Origin: Trichomonas vaginalis G3
Lineage: Eukaryota > Parabasalia > Trichomonadida > Trichomonadidae
Direction: 5' to 3'
Assembly: GCF_026262505.1 (NCBI RefSeq)
Contig: NC_067206.1
Span: forward strand, 5,608,879 to 5,672,878
DNA length: 64,000 bases
Position 1 is the first letter of the stretch. Each line of letters opens with the position of its first letter. Shown here piece after piece: positions 19,133-28,864 of the stretch. The notes beneath the pieces are model-generated. The model was given only the letters and a program-made list of their open reading frames with translations. It searched no databases and was not told the origin of the DNA. The position numbers were made by a program, and so were the translations under genes.

Positions 19133-19495
19133 CTAATGTCCGCCTAGTCTTTTGCGTTTCCTGTTGAGTTCCATAGCATTCTTTAACTGGAGCTCATACA
19201 TTCTGTTTCTCCTCTGGTAGAAAACATATTCTGGGTCAACTCCTGTGTTCGCGTCATCTGCATAAAGTTGTTTATATCCCACTTCAGGGTTTGTATAAAA
19301 CTCTTTCCATCTCATATTTGCATACCATGGTGGCAAACCTAACGCAGCGTCATTTGACATGGCAGTTTGCATTTGTACATCTGTTGGCACTTGACCATAG
19401 TTTGCCATTGCAGTTTGTATTCTAACTTCATTTGGAATATTCTCTGGGTTTGGTTGTCCAGGTTGCTGTGCATTCGCTAAGTTCTGTGCGTCCAT
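19133..19495 (-). CDS. 120-codon Polinton protein, looks whole
   Basis: Starts MDAQNLANAQQPGQPNPENI. The N-terminal half holds two similar units, IPNEVRIQTAMANYGQ and VPTDVQMQTAMSNDAA, an internal duplication of about 17 residues. The C-terminal half is helical and basic (YVFYQRRNRMYELQLKNAME, ending RKRKRLGGH). A TTTTTATCTAATATTAAATG start context fits the other genes of the element. Function unknown; a small virion protein is possible. Confidence 0.55.
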   Translation of the reverse strand: MDAQNLANAQQPGQPNPENIPNEVRIQTAMANYGQVPTDVQMQTAMSNDAALGLPPWYANMRWKEFYTNPEVGYKQLYADDANTGVDPEYVFYQRRNRMYELQLKNAMELNRKRKRLGGH

Positions 19496-19518
19496 TTAAT
19501 ATTAGATAAAAATATCTC

Positions 19519-19650
19519 TTACGAGTACATATACTGAACATTTGCAGGCATTGGTTCATCTTCATATTCTCTGTACTTTTCTGCCACGTCAAATAAATAA
19601 ATGACACAATGGAAAAAACCTAAAACAAGTAGTCCTATTTCAAACCACAT
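19519..19650 (-). CDS. 43-codon single-pass membrane protein, looks whole
   Basis: Reads MWFEIGLLVLGFFHCVIYLF followed by DVAEKYREYEDEPMPANVQY and MYS. Residues 3-20 form a clear transmembrane helix, and the remainder is a short acidic tail. It lies between the methyltransferase and the 120-codon gene. Small membrane proteins are common in virophages and Polintons, but the role is unknown. Confidence 0.5.
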   Translation of the reverse strand: MWFEIGLLVLGFFHCVIYLFDVAEKYREYEDEPMPANVQYMYS

Positions 19651-20452
19651 TTACTTACTAATAAAATTTCTTTATTGTGACACTTTCTCCGGTTTATAGG
19701 ACCTCTCTCATATTCTATCTTGTCATATATAAACTCATAGTCATGTATGTCCTCTAACCATCTCATAACGGTTTCCAAACCACTTTTATCGGATGTAAAG
19801 TAAAAGCATGGATGGTTATGTATAACGTCTAAAGTTTCTAAAGAGTCTCTCAAAGTCCAGTCTTCTTGGTATTGAAAATCCCATGTGTTATAGAACGGCG
19901 GTCCACTATAAAGAAAACATTTTCCTTGTCTTTATATTTTTCATACAACTCTGTCCAATGACATCTCACAAACTCTATACCCTCAATATATTTTTCTATG
20001 TCCTCTTTGAAAACATTTGTATAGTTAAGATATAAAACTTTTGACATAAGTGTTTCAATGTCATGAACTCTTATAGCACCACTATATAATAGTCTAGCAG
20101 ATATACTATCCCAGTCTATATATTCTGCTTTTTTCAAAACCTCTCTCACAATATTTTTCTTATCTAATGGTATACGTTCCATCTTACCTATAGGTATCTT
20201 TTCTTTTAACTCTTTCAATATATTGTTTGTGTCTGGAATATGTTTGAGACGGTCCATATAGTTGTCGAAGTCATTGCATATAATCTTTGAGTCTGGGAAT
20301 ATTGTATGGCACAAATGGGATATATAGAAACTTCCACCGAACAAATCTACAAATGTTAGACCATTCGGTAGTTTCTTAAGTTCTCTCAATATAATATCTT
20401 TACATCTACTCTTATTTCCAAAGAACGGTAACGGCGGTTTTGTAAAATTCAT
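19635..20452 (-). CDS. Dam-type DNA adenine-N6 methyltransferase (D12 class), broken
   Basis: Starts MNFTKPPLPFFGNKSRCKDI. The opening PFFGNKS is the usual N-terminal motif of D12-class enzymes (compare PFxGxKxR), and FVDLFGGSFYISHLCHTIFP is the AdoMet-binding FxGxG-type motif. A later part (ENVFFIVD) leads into the catalytic DPP(Y/F) region, and the C-terminal portion contains HPCFYFTSDKSGLETVMRWL and INRRKCHNKEILLVSK. It would add methyl groups to adenine in DNA. Trichomonas vaginalis is known for N6-methyladenine as its main DNA methylation and for Dam-like enzymes, so such an element-borne gene could be a source or a relative. It is the last gene before the right end of element A. Broken. 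Confidence 0.78.
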
Positions 20453-20459
20453 TTATATA

Positions 20460-20708
20460 TAATAATAAAAATGTTTTTACCCGAAAAGTGACAGAAAAGT
20501 GACAAAACATGAAAACATATATAATTTGTGAAAAGTGAAACAAAAAGTGATATTTAAAAAGTGACACCATTAATATGATGTAAATAACAACGGTTTTGGT
20601 TTTGTCACCGGCTGGTCGGCTGGGGTTCGGTCCTCCTCTTGGGTCTTGGGCAAAATTTCTTATGGGCTAGAGGGCGCAACGCGCCTGGAAGCCCCACCTA
20701 CCTGACCT
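20460..20708. repeat. Right terminal region of Polinton A (TIR candidate)
   Basis: After the methyltransferase gene the sequence has several GTGACA/AAGTGA units (20485-20570) and then a GC-rich tail (20590-20708) with GGCGCAACGCGCC and CCCCACCTACCTGACCT at its end. GC-rich ends also mark the TIRs of Polinton B, though the sequences differ. It is a TIR candidate; its partner would be left of this window. Confidence 0.5.
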
Positions 20709-21133
20709 CATCGTTTTATGAAATTCTTTTTATATTAACGAATGTCCACTTAGCATTGCAATTAAACAAAATTCACCTGAAATTATCAAATTATTAATAG
20801 AACATGGTGCAGATGTCAATATTAAACTTATCAACTTTTCTTTAATATCAATCATTGTTTTATAGAATTCTCTTTCTTTTAATATCAATCATCGTTTTAT
20901 AGAATTCTCTTTCTTTTAATATCAATCATCGTTTTATAGAATTCTCTTTCTTTTAATATCAATCATCGTTTTATAGAATTCTCTTTCTTTTAATATCAAT
21001 CATCGTTTTATGAAATTCTTTTTATATTAACGAATGTCCACTTAGCATTGCAATTAAACAAAATTCACCTGAAATTATCAAATTATTAATTGAGCACGGC
21101 GCTTCAAAAGAATTTTACCTTAGCACTTTCTAA
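20709..21133 (+). pseudogene. Ankyrin-repeat gene tail, split by Polinton A
   Basis: Two stretches encode the same trichomonad ankyrin unit, CPLSIAIKQNSPEIIKLLIE; the first continues HGADVNIK and the second HGASKEFYLSTF then stop at 21131-21133, the natural end of such genes. Between them lies a 37-bp tandem array that breaks the frame. The sequence from 20709 (CATCGTTTTATGAAATTC) recurs at about 21005, which fixes the edge of the Polinton. The 5' part of the gene is missing from the window, presumably beyond the element. Not functional. Confidence 0.75.
20844..21010. repeat. 37-bp tandem repeat in the ankyrin remnant
   Basis: Units start at 20844, 20881, 20918, 20955 and 20992 (last partial), each AATATCAATCATCGTTTT then ATAGAATTCTCTTTCTTTT with one base change in the first. 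As 37 is not a multiple of three the array cannot be coding throughout. It contains an EcoRI-type GAATTC in every unit. Confidence 0.9.
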
Positions 21134-21273
21134 CATCCATATTTTATAAAATAAATTTTTGCGATAAAATTATTTCCAAATAGTAAATAAATTGCTATTA
21201 TACTTCTTCCTATTAAAATAAAGATATATTGATTTTGTAAGACCATACCAGAAAGTGGTGTTCCTTAAAAAAT

Positions 21274-22500
21274 TTAAGGATGCCCTCACCATGTCAGATT
21301 TTTTGTACATGTAAAACTTTTGATATACTTAAATTTAGAATCTGGTATTCTGCCATATATATTAATTTTTATAAGCTACTAACTCTAATAATATTTCTGA
21401 ATAATAATTGTTTTTCACGATAAGCAGATTTGATTTATGGCCAAAATCGCACATAATCAAAATATTAATCCGTCACAATTTTTTAAATTCCAATGATATT
21501 CTACCATATTGATTATAAGGATACAAAATTAACATTCATGAAGTTATTAGATTAGGAAAATTGAATGAACTCCATTCAATTTTTTTGATTTTACTTTCAA
21601 TTTTATAAAGGATATAACTCAAGAACATGTAACATCAGGAATTGTTCAAATATTTGAGTAGAGTCATTCCTTTTTGGATAAAAGCTTGACGGAACGATAT
21701 TTTAAAAAAGATCTAATATGAAGAAATTAAAAAATCTAATTTTATCAAAATAACGGTTTATTCAACAGTATGCAAACCACAAAAAATTTGCATGCGAGAG
21801 AAAATTCTGGCATCAATGCTAGTAAACAATAACTATTATTCCGACCTCTGGATTTTTTTGAAAAAACGCGACAGACTTACCATCATGTTTTTTTGCATAT
21901 TTGAAATGTGTATATAGTATATAATATGAGTTTCATCCTGGTTTTTTTTTCGATGAGTTTTTAAAATTTGATCAATCAAATATATTAATTTTTCACCAAT
22001 GAAATACAATATTTTATAATTTAACATGAATTCATTGGTATCAACTCGATTATTTTAGAAATATAAGTATGATTGCATATTGATCTAACAATTCATGGAA
22101 AAATCTCTGGATTTTTGGTACACAGCTTTACGATATTGTACCTAAACTAGGTCGAACAACATAGTTAACAAAAGACATTAATGTGTCCCATATCTTGCTT
22201 TGTTTGGAAATTGTAAACGGCAATCCAAAAAAAGTGCTGTGCATTCTAGTGTAAGTAGAGAAAATTTCATAATTATTGTGAAATAATAATATTTACTTGC
22301 AACTCAAGTTTATTTTAGTAGAAATAAGGGGAAATATTATTCTATTTTTCAATTTTTCCACTTTTGAATACTCTTCAGAATTTCTTTGAAAATTTAAACT
22401 CATTCAACTCGACATAGAAAGCGATCTAGAGCCCCAAAGTTTTACTACAATAATAATCATATATTTCAAGTATTTTTATGGAATGTAAGGGCATCCTTAA
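21274..22500. mobile_element. MITE-like segment flanked by TTAA
   Basis: TTAAGGATGCCCTCACC at the left end (TTAA 21274-21277) is mirrored by GTAAGGGCATCCTTAA at the right end (TTAA 22497-22500). The shared inverted part is TTAAGGATGCCCT. The 1.2-kb interior is AT-rich and has no credible gene. TTAA-flanked short TIRs suggest a non-autonomous piggyBac-like element, but the TIR is short and the call is tentative. The remaining gene-free stretches 21134-21273 and 22501-22698 hold nothing I can name. Confidence 0.35.
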
Positions 22501-22698
22501 GTTCAATAATTGATATTCATCCTATTTATAATAAAATTTATTTGAAATCAATATTGTTCAAAGAACTGGATAACAATGAATTCACTTTGAAACATAAAAA
22601 GCATGGATAAAAAATGTCTATTATTATTAAACAAATACCGTAGTTTTAATATCATAATAAATAATATTACATACAAACAAATAAAATATAAATTAAGA

Positions 22699-25600
22699 TT
22701 AATGAGATGGCTTTGAAAGTGGGATTCTTGTTATCCGCATTGCGCCATCAAATGTGGAGAACTCTTTTCTTGGAGTTTTTCTCGAGTAATCTCTCCAGAA
22801 TGGTTTTACAATTGCTCTGTTACTCACTGACTTTCTTGTACCAATTCTTTGTCTATTATTAGATATTCTTCTGTTTCTTTCTTTCCTTTCTAAAATGTAT
22901 TTAAGTAGATCATCTTTTGCATTATTCTGAACAAAACTCATTGTTGCTCGTGGTGTAATTACAGAAGGATTATTCTTCATTGACTTTTCAATTTCTTCCT
23001 TCCTCTTCACAAGCAATTCTCTGATTTCTTTTGCAACTGGAGAAGCATCAGGAGGAGGCTCTTTCTCAATCAAACTCATCCAGAACGGAATATATTGCTT
23101 GCTTGTTAAGTTCTGTATTATCAATGGTGATTGACTGTAATCAGGCAAATAAGGATTATCAGTTTCATTTTGTTCAATTACATCTTGTTTTTGTATTGAA
23201 CTCATATACAAATTCCTTCTTCTCGGTCTTACAATTGCAGCAGAATTTTGTTGACCTATTGGAGGTGGTTCTACATTAACAACATTTAATTGTTGTTGTT
23301 TTTCTAAATAATTAGAATTAACAACATTTAATTGTTGTTGTTTTTCTAAATAATTAGAATTAACAACATTTAATTGTTGTTTTTCTAAATAATTAGAATT
23401 AACAACATTTAATTGTTGTTGTTTTTCTAAATAATTAGAATTAACAACATTTAATTGTTGTTGTTTTTCGGATGAACCAGTATTAACAAAGTTAATATAG
23501 TCTGGATCAGCAGTGTTTTGTTGCTGAGGAATTGGAGGTGGTTTGGGTAAGAAATTCGTGATATCAGGAGGAGTTTGATCTGTTGGAGAATTCGTGAGTT
23601 TTTCGTCGATTACGGAATATTCATTCCTTTGATGTTGAGGAACAATCAAAGGTGGAGGACGAGGAATTTCATGCAAGTTATGGTTGATTTCCTCATTACT
23701 TTGCCGATTTCCGTAATAAATCACATTAAAAGGTAGTTTTTCTTGTTGACTTTCTGAATCAGTTTCATCGGAGAAAATTGATTCATTAGGAGGTGGATTT
23801 CTTGCAGAAAAAGGAGGTTGTGGATACAAAGGAGATACTTCATATCCTCCAATCATATCCTGATAAACATAGTCGTTTATGTCGATATCAAAATCATGAT
23901 TTGCAAAAGAAAGAGTTTTTCTTTCACTCGACAATTTTCGACTTGAACTTGGTGGAGTCAAAGAACCAGGAACTGGCAAAAGAGTTGAATTCCTTCTTGT
24001 CAATTTCCTTGGACTTTGTCCTCTTGGTTCCGACGGAGGACTGACAGAGTTTCCACTGTAAAACAGTTTAGTGTTCATCAGTTCGTTTTCGTCAATTTCT
24101 CCGTCATTTAACAGCTTCTCTATTAGAGGTCTGAGGTCTTCCCAGCCTTTGCCGTACTCAGCAAGAACAGCGGATGGATCAATGACAATATTAGGGGGAG
24201 GCATTGTGAAGACCCTCTGATTTTTGTTGTTCTTGTTGTAATCGTATTTCGGATTGAACAACCTTTGCGAAATCAGTTGGTTTCCCCATCTGATGGGAGG
24301 AGGTGTCGGTGCCCTGCTGCGCAGATAATCAGGCTGTTGGGAGACACCTAATAAATGGGCCATTTGAGGGTCTATCTCCTTCATCCCCTTTTTTATTTTT
24401 GGCTGGTTATGAATGAAATTGTTGTTTGAAGGAAGACGAGCGGATAAAGGTGGTGGTTTGAGAATTGACCGGTCTGAGTTAGTTCTGTATGAGATCCTTC
24501 TTGGCCTGATTATCTTGTTTTTGTTTAATTCGGCTCTTCTTAGTTCTTTTGCCGAATTTGATAAATTTTCATCATTTATTTCATCAATTTCAGTCTCTTC
24601 GTCGGCTTCTTCTTCATTGAAATATGTTTCTTCGTTGTTTTCATTGTTTTCTTGGTTATTTTCCTCAAAATTATTTTGGATTTCATTTGTAAGAGGAGAA
24701 GTTTGAGAAGATTGGTCTGTTGACGTTTCATTTTGATCTTCTTCACCATGCATTAACTGAGGATCATCATTATTTGAAAATTGAACTGAATTTGTTTCAA
24801 TTTTATTTGAATCAGCTTCATTTTGGACAGAATTAACTTCATTCTCTTCTTCATTTTTACTTCTGATATTTTCTCGACCGCCAATTGCTGTTTTAGGAGG
24901 AATTCTTGGAATATTATTTGTTCTTCCATGATTTTTAGTGGTTGGAGAAGAATTTCCTACATTATTTATCTTAGAATGATTCGATTTCGATGAAACAGAC
25001 GAGGTTTCAGTTGAGTTAACCTTCTTTTGTAAAGGTTTTGAATTTTTCGATTTAATTTGCTTAGAAGAAGGTGGATTTGACTCCAATTTCTGTTTAGCAG
25101 ACGGAATTGATGTTTGTGGACGAGTATTTTCTTGTTTCTTGGGTAAAACTTCTTTAGATTTTGTTGGTGATTGAATTTTATTTCTGTTTCTTGGAGACAC
25201 GGGCAATTCATTGATATCTTCTTTTGGAGCAACTGGTTTTTGCTTTTTGGATGGTGCTCTCTCTTTCGGTTCTTCTTGAATTGTTTTTACCAATTTAATT
25301 TCAATTTTTACTTCTCTTTTTGGTGGAGGTTTATAGTCTTTGAACTCATCTTCACTATCCTCATTCTTTGTGTACAAGTCATTGATGTCTAAATCAGATT
25401 CTGCTGAAGATTCTTCTGGTTTTTCTTCTTCGACCTTTTCTTGTGTCTTTTTTGCTTTTCTCCTTTTTCTTCTTTCTTTTTTAGACTCGAGTTCTTCAAC
25501 TTGGGCCAAGCTTTTGTTAATCAAATCTTGTGGACTGATTTCTGGTCTTTTTCTCTTCTTTGGCTTCTTCTGCTCCTTTTGAGGTTGTTGATCTTGTTGT

Positions 25601-28053
25601 TCTTGAGTTTGTTCTTGCTCTTTTTGCTCTTCTTTTTGTTGATCTTCTTTAATTTCGTTTTGATTCTCTTCTTTCTTTTCTTTTTGTTGAACAATTGGCT
25701 GTTTTACTGGATTTTCATTAGTCATTGCAGTCATTTCTTCAATTAAACGACGTTTTTCGTCATCATCTGGGTCATCATTTGAATTATTATTGTTAGAATC
25801 GCCATTTTGTTCTGATGACTTGTTTCCTGTGATTTCTGTTGTTTCTTTTTGATAACTCTTCAGTCTTTCCATTGATAATTTGTTCTCTTTTTCTAATCTG
25901 AGTTCAATTAGCTTCAATAAGTCTGGTTTTGAGTCTTTTTTAGAAATTCCCTTTAGAATATCATCCTGTTGTTCATCGTCGTCCTCTTCTTCAGGTCTAA
26001 TTGAACTAACAGAAGATAATAAATCTAAAATCTTGTCAAAGTTATCAATTTCAGGTATTTCAGTATCCACATCATCACAAAATATCTCTGATCCATAAAT
26101 TATCATTATTTCGTTATCTGTTGCCAATAATAAATCTCTTTTTCCATTTAAAAATTCCAATGAATAAATCGGAAGTGGTAATTCGATTCTTACAACTCCC
26201 ATATAGTTGTAATCGAATATCTGTACGGTTCTATCCATTGATGAAGTCGCCCAATAAGATTCTCCAAAAGTGAATCCAGTGATCGCATCCATATGAGGAC
26301 GAGGCATTGTATCTCCTCTAATGAATAGCTCTCTGTTTTTGATGTAGATTCTGCCTAAATGGCCTGTTTTGTATCCGAAATATATTTGGTCGTTGTAAAA
26401 AGCATGGATATTCGAGGATTGGAACTTCACACTTGATACAACTTGTGATCTGTTCAAGTCAAAGAGTACAGTTTCGTTCTGGTAAATGATTATCGCTAAA
26501 TCAGATTCAGCATGATAATAAAAACCAACAATTATCTCTTTAGAAACTCTGAATCGCTTCAGTGATTTCAATGTGTCATAGTCATATATGTAAAAATCGG
26601 ATTCTTTGCTGACAAAAGCGTAATTCCACTTTCCTTCGAATTTTACAAAGGTCATAATGTTACATTTAACGCTCATTGTGAATATTTCTTCTGCTGGTTG
26701 AACACTAGTATCAAAACTGACGACATCTCCGTTATCAAGTATGGTAAATAGCTGATCGTGAGCTACATCATCACGAATCTGGCATATCTCGTATTCCGTT
26801 TTGTTTTTTGACTGGTTAAACTTAGTAGAAATGTGAATTCCTCGGTCATATAATACTCCTATTGGCGGACTTGATGATTTCTGGGTTGCAGCTGTAATCA
26901 ATGAACTATTCTGAGTTGCGTAAAGCTTAACAAACGAGTTATTTGTAAATACAACCACTCTTGCCGCATCATTATACCTCGGACTTCTCAAAATTTGTTG
27001 GCATTCACGTAAATTAAGAAGCCAGGCAGACCAAGGTATTTCAACGCGTAGTAAATTAAAGGAAAGATCTTGACAATATGCAATTTTGAGACCAGATAAG
27101 GTTCGAAAAACGAAAACCCGAGATGGAAGCTTGTCCATATTATAGCATGGGAAAAATCGTTCGGTGTATATATTAAGTAGATAGAAAATACCTCTTGAAT
27201 CCATGTAAATAACGTTTTGTTCATCTAAATATTGAAGCATCAATAAATTAGGTATTGTAGATCCGATTCTTTTCTTTAAATTTCCACGAGTACCCCATAT
27301 ACATAGACCATTTTCTGAATCGCATGTCATATAATTTTTTCGATATTTATATTCGCCTGTAAGCTTTTTCTTTTTTGATCTTTCACACCACATTGCAGAA
27401 ACACATGTTCTAATAGCTGTTGTAGGGTCAGCACTGTTCGAGCTGATAGAAAGAGTAGGATATAAACTTACAGCATTTTTCTGATTTCCATCTAAATCAA
27501 ATGGACGTAATCCAGATGTTGTAGGGATTAAAATGTATTCACTTTCATAATCAAACGTTGGAGGATTTAAGATTTGAACTTGATAATCGGAAGCAAATGA
27601 AGAACGTAAAGAAATTGAGAGTGTAGGTGGTATTGATGTCTTTCTGTTATTCCAGCGATCTGAAGTTAATGTCCAAACCTTTACTCCATTACCTACTGTT
27701 AAAATTGCATGAGATTTTGGTGAATATATCATGTGAAATACGCTTATATGCTTTGAATCAATGCCTGATAGTAATAAATTTGTGCTTTCTGTATTATTGG
27801 TCTGAAACGCGATAAATTGGTTAGTATTCATTGTTAATCCAACAATGACATCTAGTTCTGGTATAAAAACGGTGGTTAAGCATTTGAATGGATATCTCGA
27901 TTTTATCTCGCGTCCTTTGAAAATAACGATTTCTTTCTGAGTTGTAGCGACAAAGCTATCGCCACCTATCGAATATACTGAGTTTGTCCGTACCCGACCA
28001 ACACTTGGAGTTGGTTCATCGAAAATACCAAACTGGATTTTCGAATGATCCAT
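22699..28053 (-). CDS. Large host beta-propeller (WD40-like) protein with low-complexity C-terminal half
   Basis: A single open frame of 1784 codons from ATG at 28053 (MDHSKIQFGIFDEPTPSVGR). An in-frame ATG 15 codons upstream is less likely because TCATA, the trichomonad initiator, lies only 12 bases before the chosen start. Residues 1-650 look like repeated beta-propeller blades: ITGFTFGESYWATSSMDRTV then QIFDYNY is a clear WD-type blade, and MWCERSK, WGTRGNLKKR mark others. Residues about 720-1230 are charged low complexity (Glu, Lys, Gln), with a coiled-coil-like KEEQKEQEQTQEQQDQQPQK. Residues 1250-1500 are Pro/Ser/Asn rich. Five tandem copies of NVVNSNYLEKQQQL follow, then a basic C-terminus (KERNRRISNNRQRIGTRKSV). 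It may be a scaffold protein; no specific orthologue is recognised. Codon use and lack of breaks mark it as a living host gene. Confidence 0.85.
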   Translation of the reverse strand: MDHSKIQFGIFDEPTPSVGRVRTNSVYSIGGDSFVATTQKEIVIFKGREIKSRYPFKCLTTVFIPELDVIVGLTMNTNQFIAFQTNNTESTNLLLSGIDSKHISVFHMIYSPKSHAILTVGNGVKVWTLTSDRWNNRKTSIPPTLSISLRSSFASDYQVQILNPPTFDYESEYILIPTTSGLRPFDLDGNQKNAVSLYPTLSISSNSADPTTAIRTCVSAMWCERSKKKKLTGEYKYRKNYMTCDSENGLCIWGTRGNLKKRIGSTIPNLLMLQYLDEQNVIYMDSRGIFYLLNIYTERFFPCYNMDKLPSRVFVFRTLSGLKIAYCQDLSFNLLRVEIPWSAWLLNLRECQQILRSPRYNDAARVVVFTNNSFVKLYATQNSSLITAATQKSSSPPIGVLYDRGIHISTKFNQSKNKTEYEICQIRDDVAHDQLFTILDNGDVVSFDTSVQPAEEIFTMSVKCNIMTFVKFEGKWNYAFVSKESDFYIYDYDTLKSLKRFRVSKEIIVGFYYHAESDLAIIIYQNETVLFDLNRSQVVSSVKFQSSNIHAFYNDQIYFGYKTGHLGRIYIKNRELFIRGDTMPRPHMDAITGFTFGESYWATSSMDRTVQIFDYNYMGVVRIELPLPIYSLEFLNGKRDLLLATDNEIMIIYGSEIFCDDVDTEIPEIDNFDKILDLLSSVSSIRPEEEDDDEQQDDILKGISKKDSKPDLLKLIELRLEKENKLSMERLKSYQKETTEITGNKSSEQNGDSNNNNSNDDPDDDEKRRLIEEMTAMTNENPVKQPIVQQKEKKEENQNEIKEDQQKEEQKEQEQTQEQQDQQPQKEQKKPKKRKRPEISPQDLINKSLAQVEELESKKERRKRRKAKKTQEKVEEEKPEESSAESDLDINDLYTKNEDSEDEFKDYKPPPKREVKIEIKLVKTIQEEPKERAPSKKQKPVAPKEDINELPVSPRNRNKIQSPTKSKEVLPKKQENTRPQTSIPSAKQKLESNPPSSKQIKSKNSKPLQKKVNSTETSSVSSKSNHSKINNVGNSSPTTKNHGRTNNIPRIPPKTAIGGRENIRSKNEEENEVNSVQNEADSNKIETNSVQFSNNDDPQLMHGEEDQNETSTDQSSQTSPLTNEIQNNFEENNQENNENNEETYFNEEEADEETEIDEINDENLSNSAKELRRAELNKNKIIRPRRISYRTNSDRSILKPPPLSARLPSNNNFIHNQPKIKKGMKEIDPQMAHLLGVSQQPDYLRSRAPTPPPIRWGNQLISQRLFNPKYDYNKNNKNQRVFTMPPPNIVIDPSAVLAEYGKGWEDLRPLIEKLLNDGEIDENELMNTKLFYSGNSVSPPSEPRGQSPRKLTRRNSTLLPVPGSLTPPSSSRKLSSERKTLSFANHDFDIDINDYVYQDMIGGYEVSPLYPQPPFSARNPPPNESIFSDETDSESQQEKLPFNVIYYGNRQSNEEINHNLHEIPRPPPLIVPQHQRNEYSVIDEKLTNSPTDQTPPDITNFLPKPPPIPQQQNTADPDYINFVNTGSSEKQQQLNVVNSNYLEKQQQLNVVNSNYLEKQQLNVVNSNYLEKQQQLNVVNSNYLEKQQQLNVVNVEPPPIGQQNSAAIVRPRRRNLYMSSIQKQDVIEQNETDNPYLPDYSQSPLIIQNLTSKQYIPFWMSLIEKEPPPDASPVAKEIRELLVKRKEEIEKSMKNNPSVITPRATMSFVQNNAKDDLLKYILERKERNRRISNNRQRIGTRKSVSNRAIVKPFWRDYSRKTPRKEFSTFDGAMRITRIPLSKPSH
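23273..23470. repeat. 42-bp coding minisatellite
   Basis: Five units of about 42 bp inside the large host gene encode NVVNSNYLEKQQQL on the minus strand; one unit has lost a CAA codon (39 bp). All keep the reading frame. Poly-Gln length and copy number are likely to vary between strains. Confidence 0.9.
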
Positions 28054-28075
28054 TCTCCAAAATATGAATAGAAAT
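28054..28075 (-). promoter_or_regulatory. Initiator (Inr)-like promoter element of the large host gene
   Basis: On the minus strand TCATATT places the A of TCA at 28065, 12 bases before the ATG at 28053. This fits the trichomonad Inr consensus TCA(+1)(C/T)(A/T), usually found within about 20 bases of the start codon. No transcript data are available. Confidence 0.6.
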
Positions 28076-28319
28076 AAATTAAAATCAAGGACATACAAAT
28101 TATTTAGTTGCGATTGAATAAATTAAAATATACAAATAAAGATTAAAAGGCGTAAGTTTTCAATTTTGATTAGTTTACAATTTTTTTTAATTGCATCCGC
28201 TGAACAAACAATCTTCACTCTAGAATGCGCAGAATGCAAAAAATAGTCAATATGATATATATGTTTTGGAATATCTTAATGCATTTTCGTTGTATCTCAA
28301 TAAAAAATAAATTTAATTA

Positions 28320-28400
28320 ATTGAATATTTTTCTTTATTTGGATGCTCAGATAATGAGTTTATCCACCCTTTAAGTCTGTGCAACTGTATAACCATTATG
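28320..28400 (+). pseudogene. Short remnant of a second GH128-like tail
   Basis: A plus-strand stretch reads FSLFGCSDNEFIHPLSLC, matching YSFFGCSDIESEKLYKF at the end of the minus-strand hydrolase fragment at 28865-29200. Base-level identity is seen in TTTGGATGCTCAGATA. This suggests an inverted copy of the gene's end. It is too short to be a gene. Confidence 0.35.
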
Positions 28401-28449
28401 TAATAATAACTTAATCAACTTTAGTCGGATATAGCTGAAAGTTATATAA

Positions 28450-28803
28450 ATGCAGGAAGAAATATTACTTAGTAATGTGGAGGAACAATTGAAATAGTAC
28501 GTTTCAGAAAAGTCAAAGCAAGGAATGAATTTATTATACAAAGTATATCCACAAATAAGGGGTCGAGATTTTACAAAAGAAGATAAAAATTTGATTCTAG
28601 AAGATGCCGAATCACAATTAGAAAAACATAAATCGTTATCGAAGAAAATGTGCATGATTTATAAATTACTCGGTTCTAATCATTTCAATAAATTTAGTAG
28701 TAACGATCCACTTGAAAACTTACTTTATGAAAAATTTAAAGATGATCCAGAAAAAATATTGGAGGAAAAAATCAAGTGTGATAAAAAAGATTATTATTTA
28801 TGA
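28450..28803 (+). pseudogene. Unrecognised host gene remnant
   Basis: From ATG at 28450 (MQEEILLSNVEEQLK) the frame meets one TAG at 28495-28497 and then stays open for about 100 codons to 28803 (YVSEKSKQGMNLLYKVYPQI ... KIKCDKKDYYL). The product is helical and charged. The open part could begin at ATG 28525 as a 92-codon protein. No family recognised. Surrounding fragments suggest a decayed region, so I call it a pseudogene with reservations. Confidence 0.4.
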
Positions 28804-28864
28804 AAATAGATTAAAAGAAGTTTCCGATGTTTCGTTCGAATAATATATGATGTTTTTCAATATA

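Larger units (their letters stand above)
1..20708. mobile_element. Polinton/Maverick element A, right part (left end outside window)
   Basis: A virus-like element recognised by its gene set: major capsid protein, penton-like proteins, A32-like packaging ATPase, DNA polymerase B, DDE integrase, and accessory SF3 helicase, KilA-N, HNH endonuclease, fibre and Dam methyltransferase genes. The right end is placed near 20708 because the sequence up to there is a GC-rich tail unlike the AT-rich interior, and from 20708-20709 it matches a host ankyrin-gene repeat that recurs at about 21003. Read inward, the end begins AGGTCAGGTAGG, fitting the 5'-AG end known for Polintons. No TIR or target duplication can be confirmed without the left end. 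The element is broken in several genes; others look whole. Two pairs of paralogous genes (10.4/18.0 kb and 14.8/18.9 kb) leave open that two relics are joined here. Confidence 0.85.

Noticed and set aside
21836-22027. 63-codon minus-strand frame
   Set aside because: AT-rich chance frame inside the MITE-like segment with no support.
25171-25746. Phe/Ser-rich plus-strand frames
   Set aside because: Antisense of the Glu/Lys/Gln-rich region of the large host gene.
28054-28098. Upstream ATG adding 15 residues to the large host gene
   Set aside because: The Inr-like TCATA lies between it and the chosen start, so transcription probably begins after that ATG.
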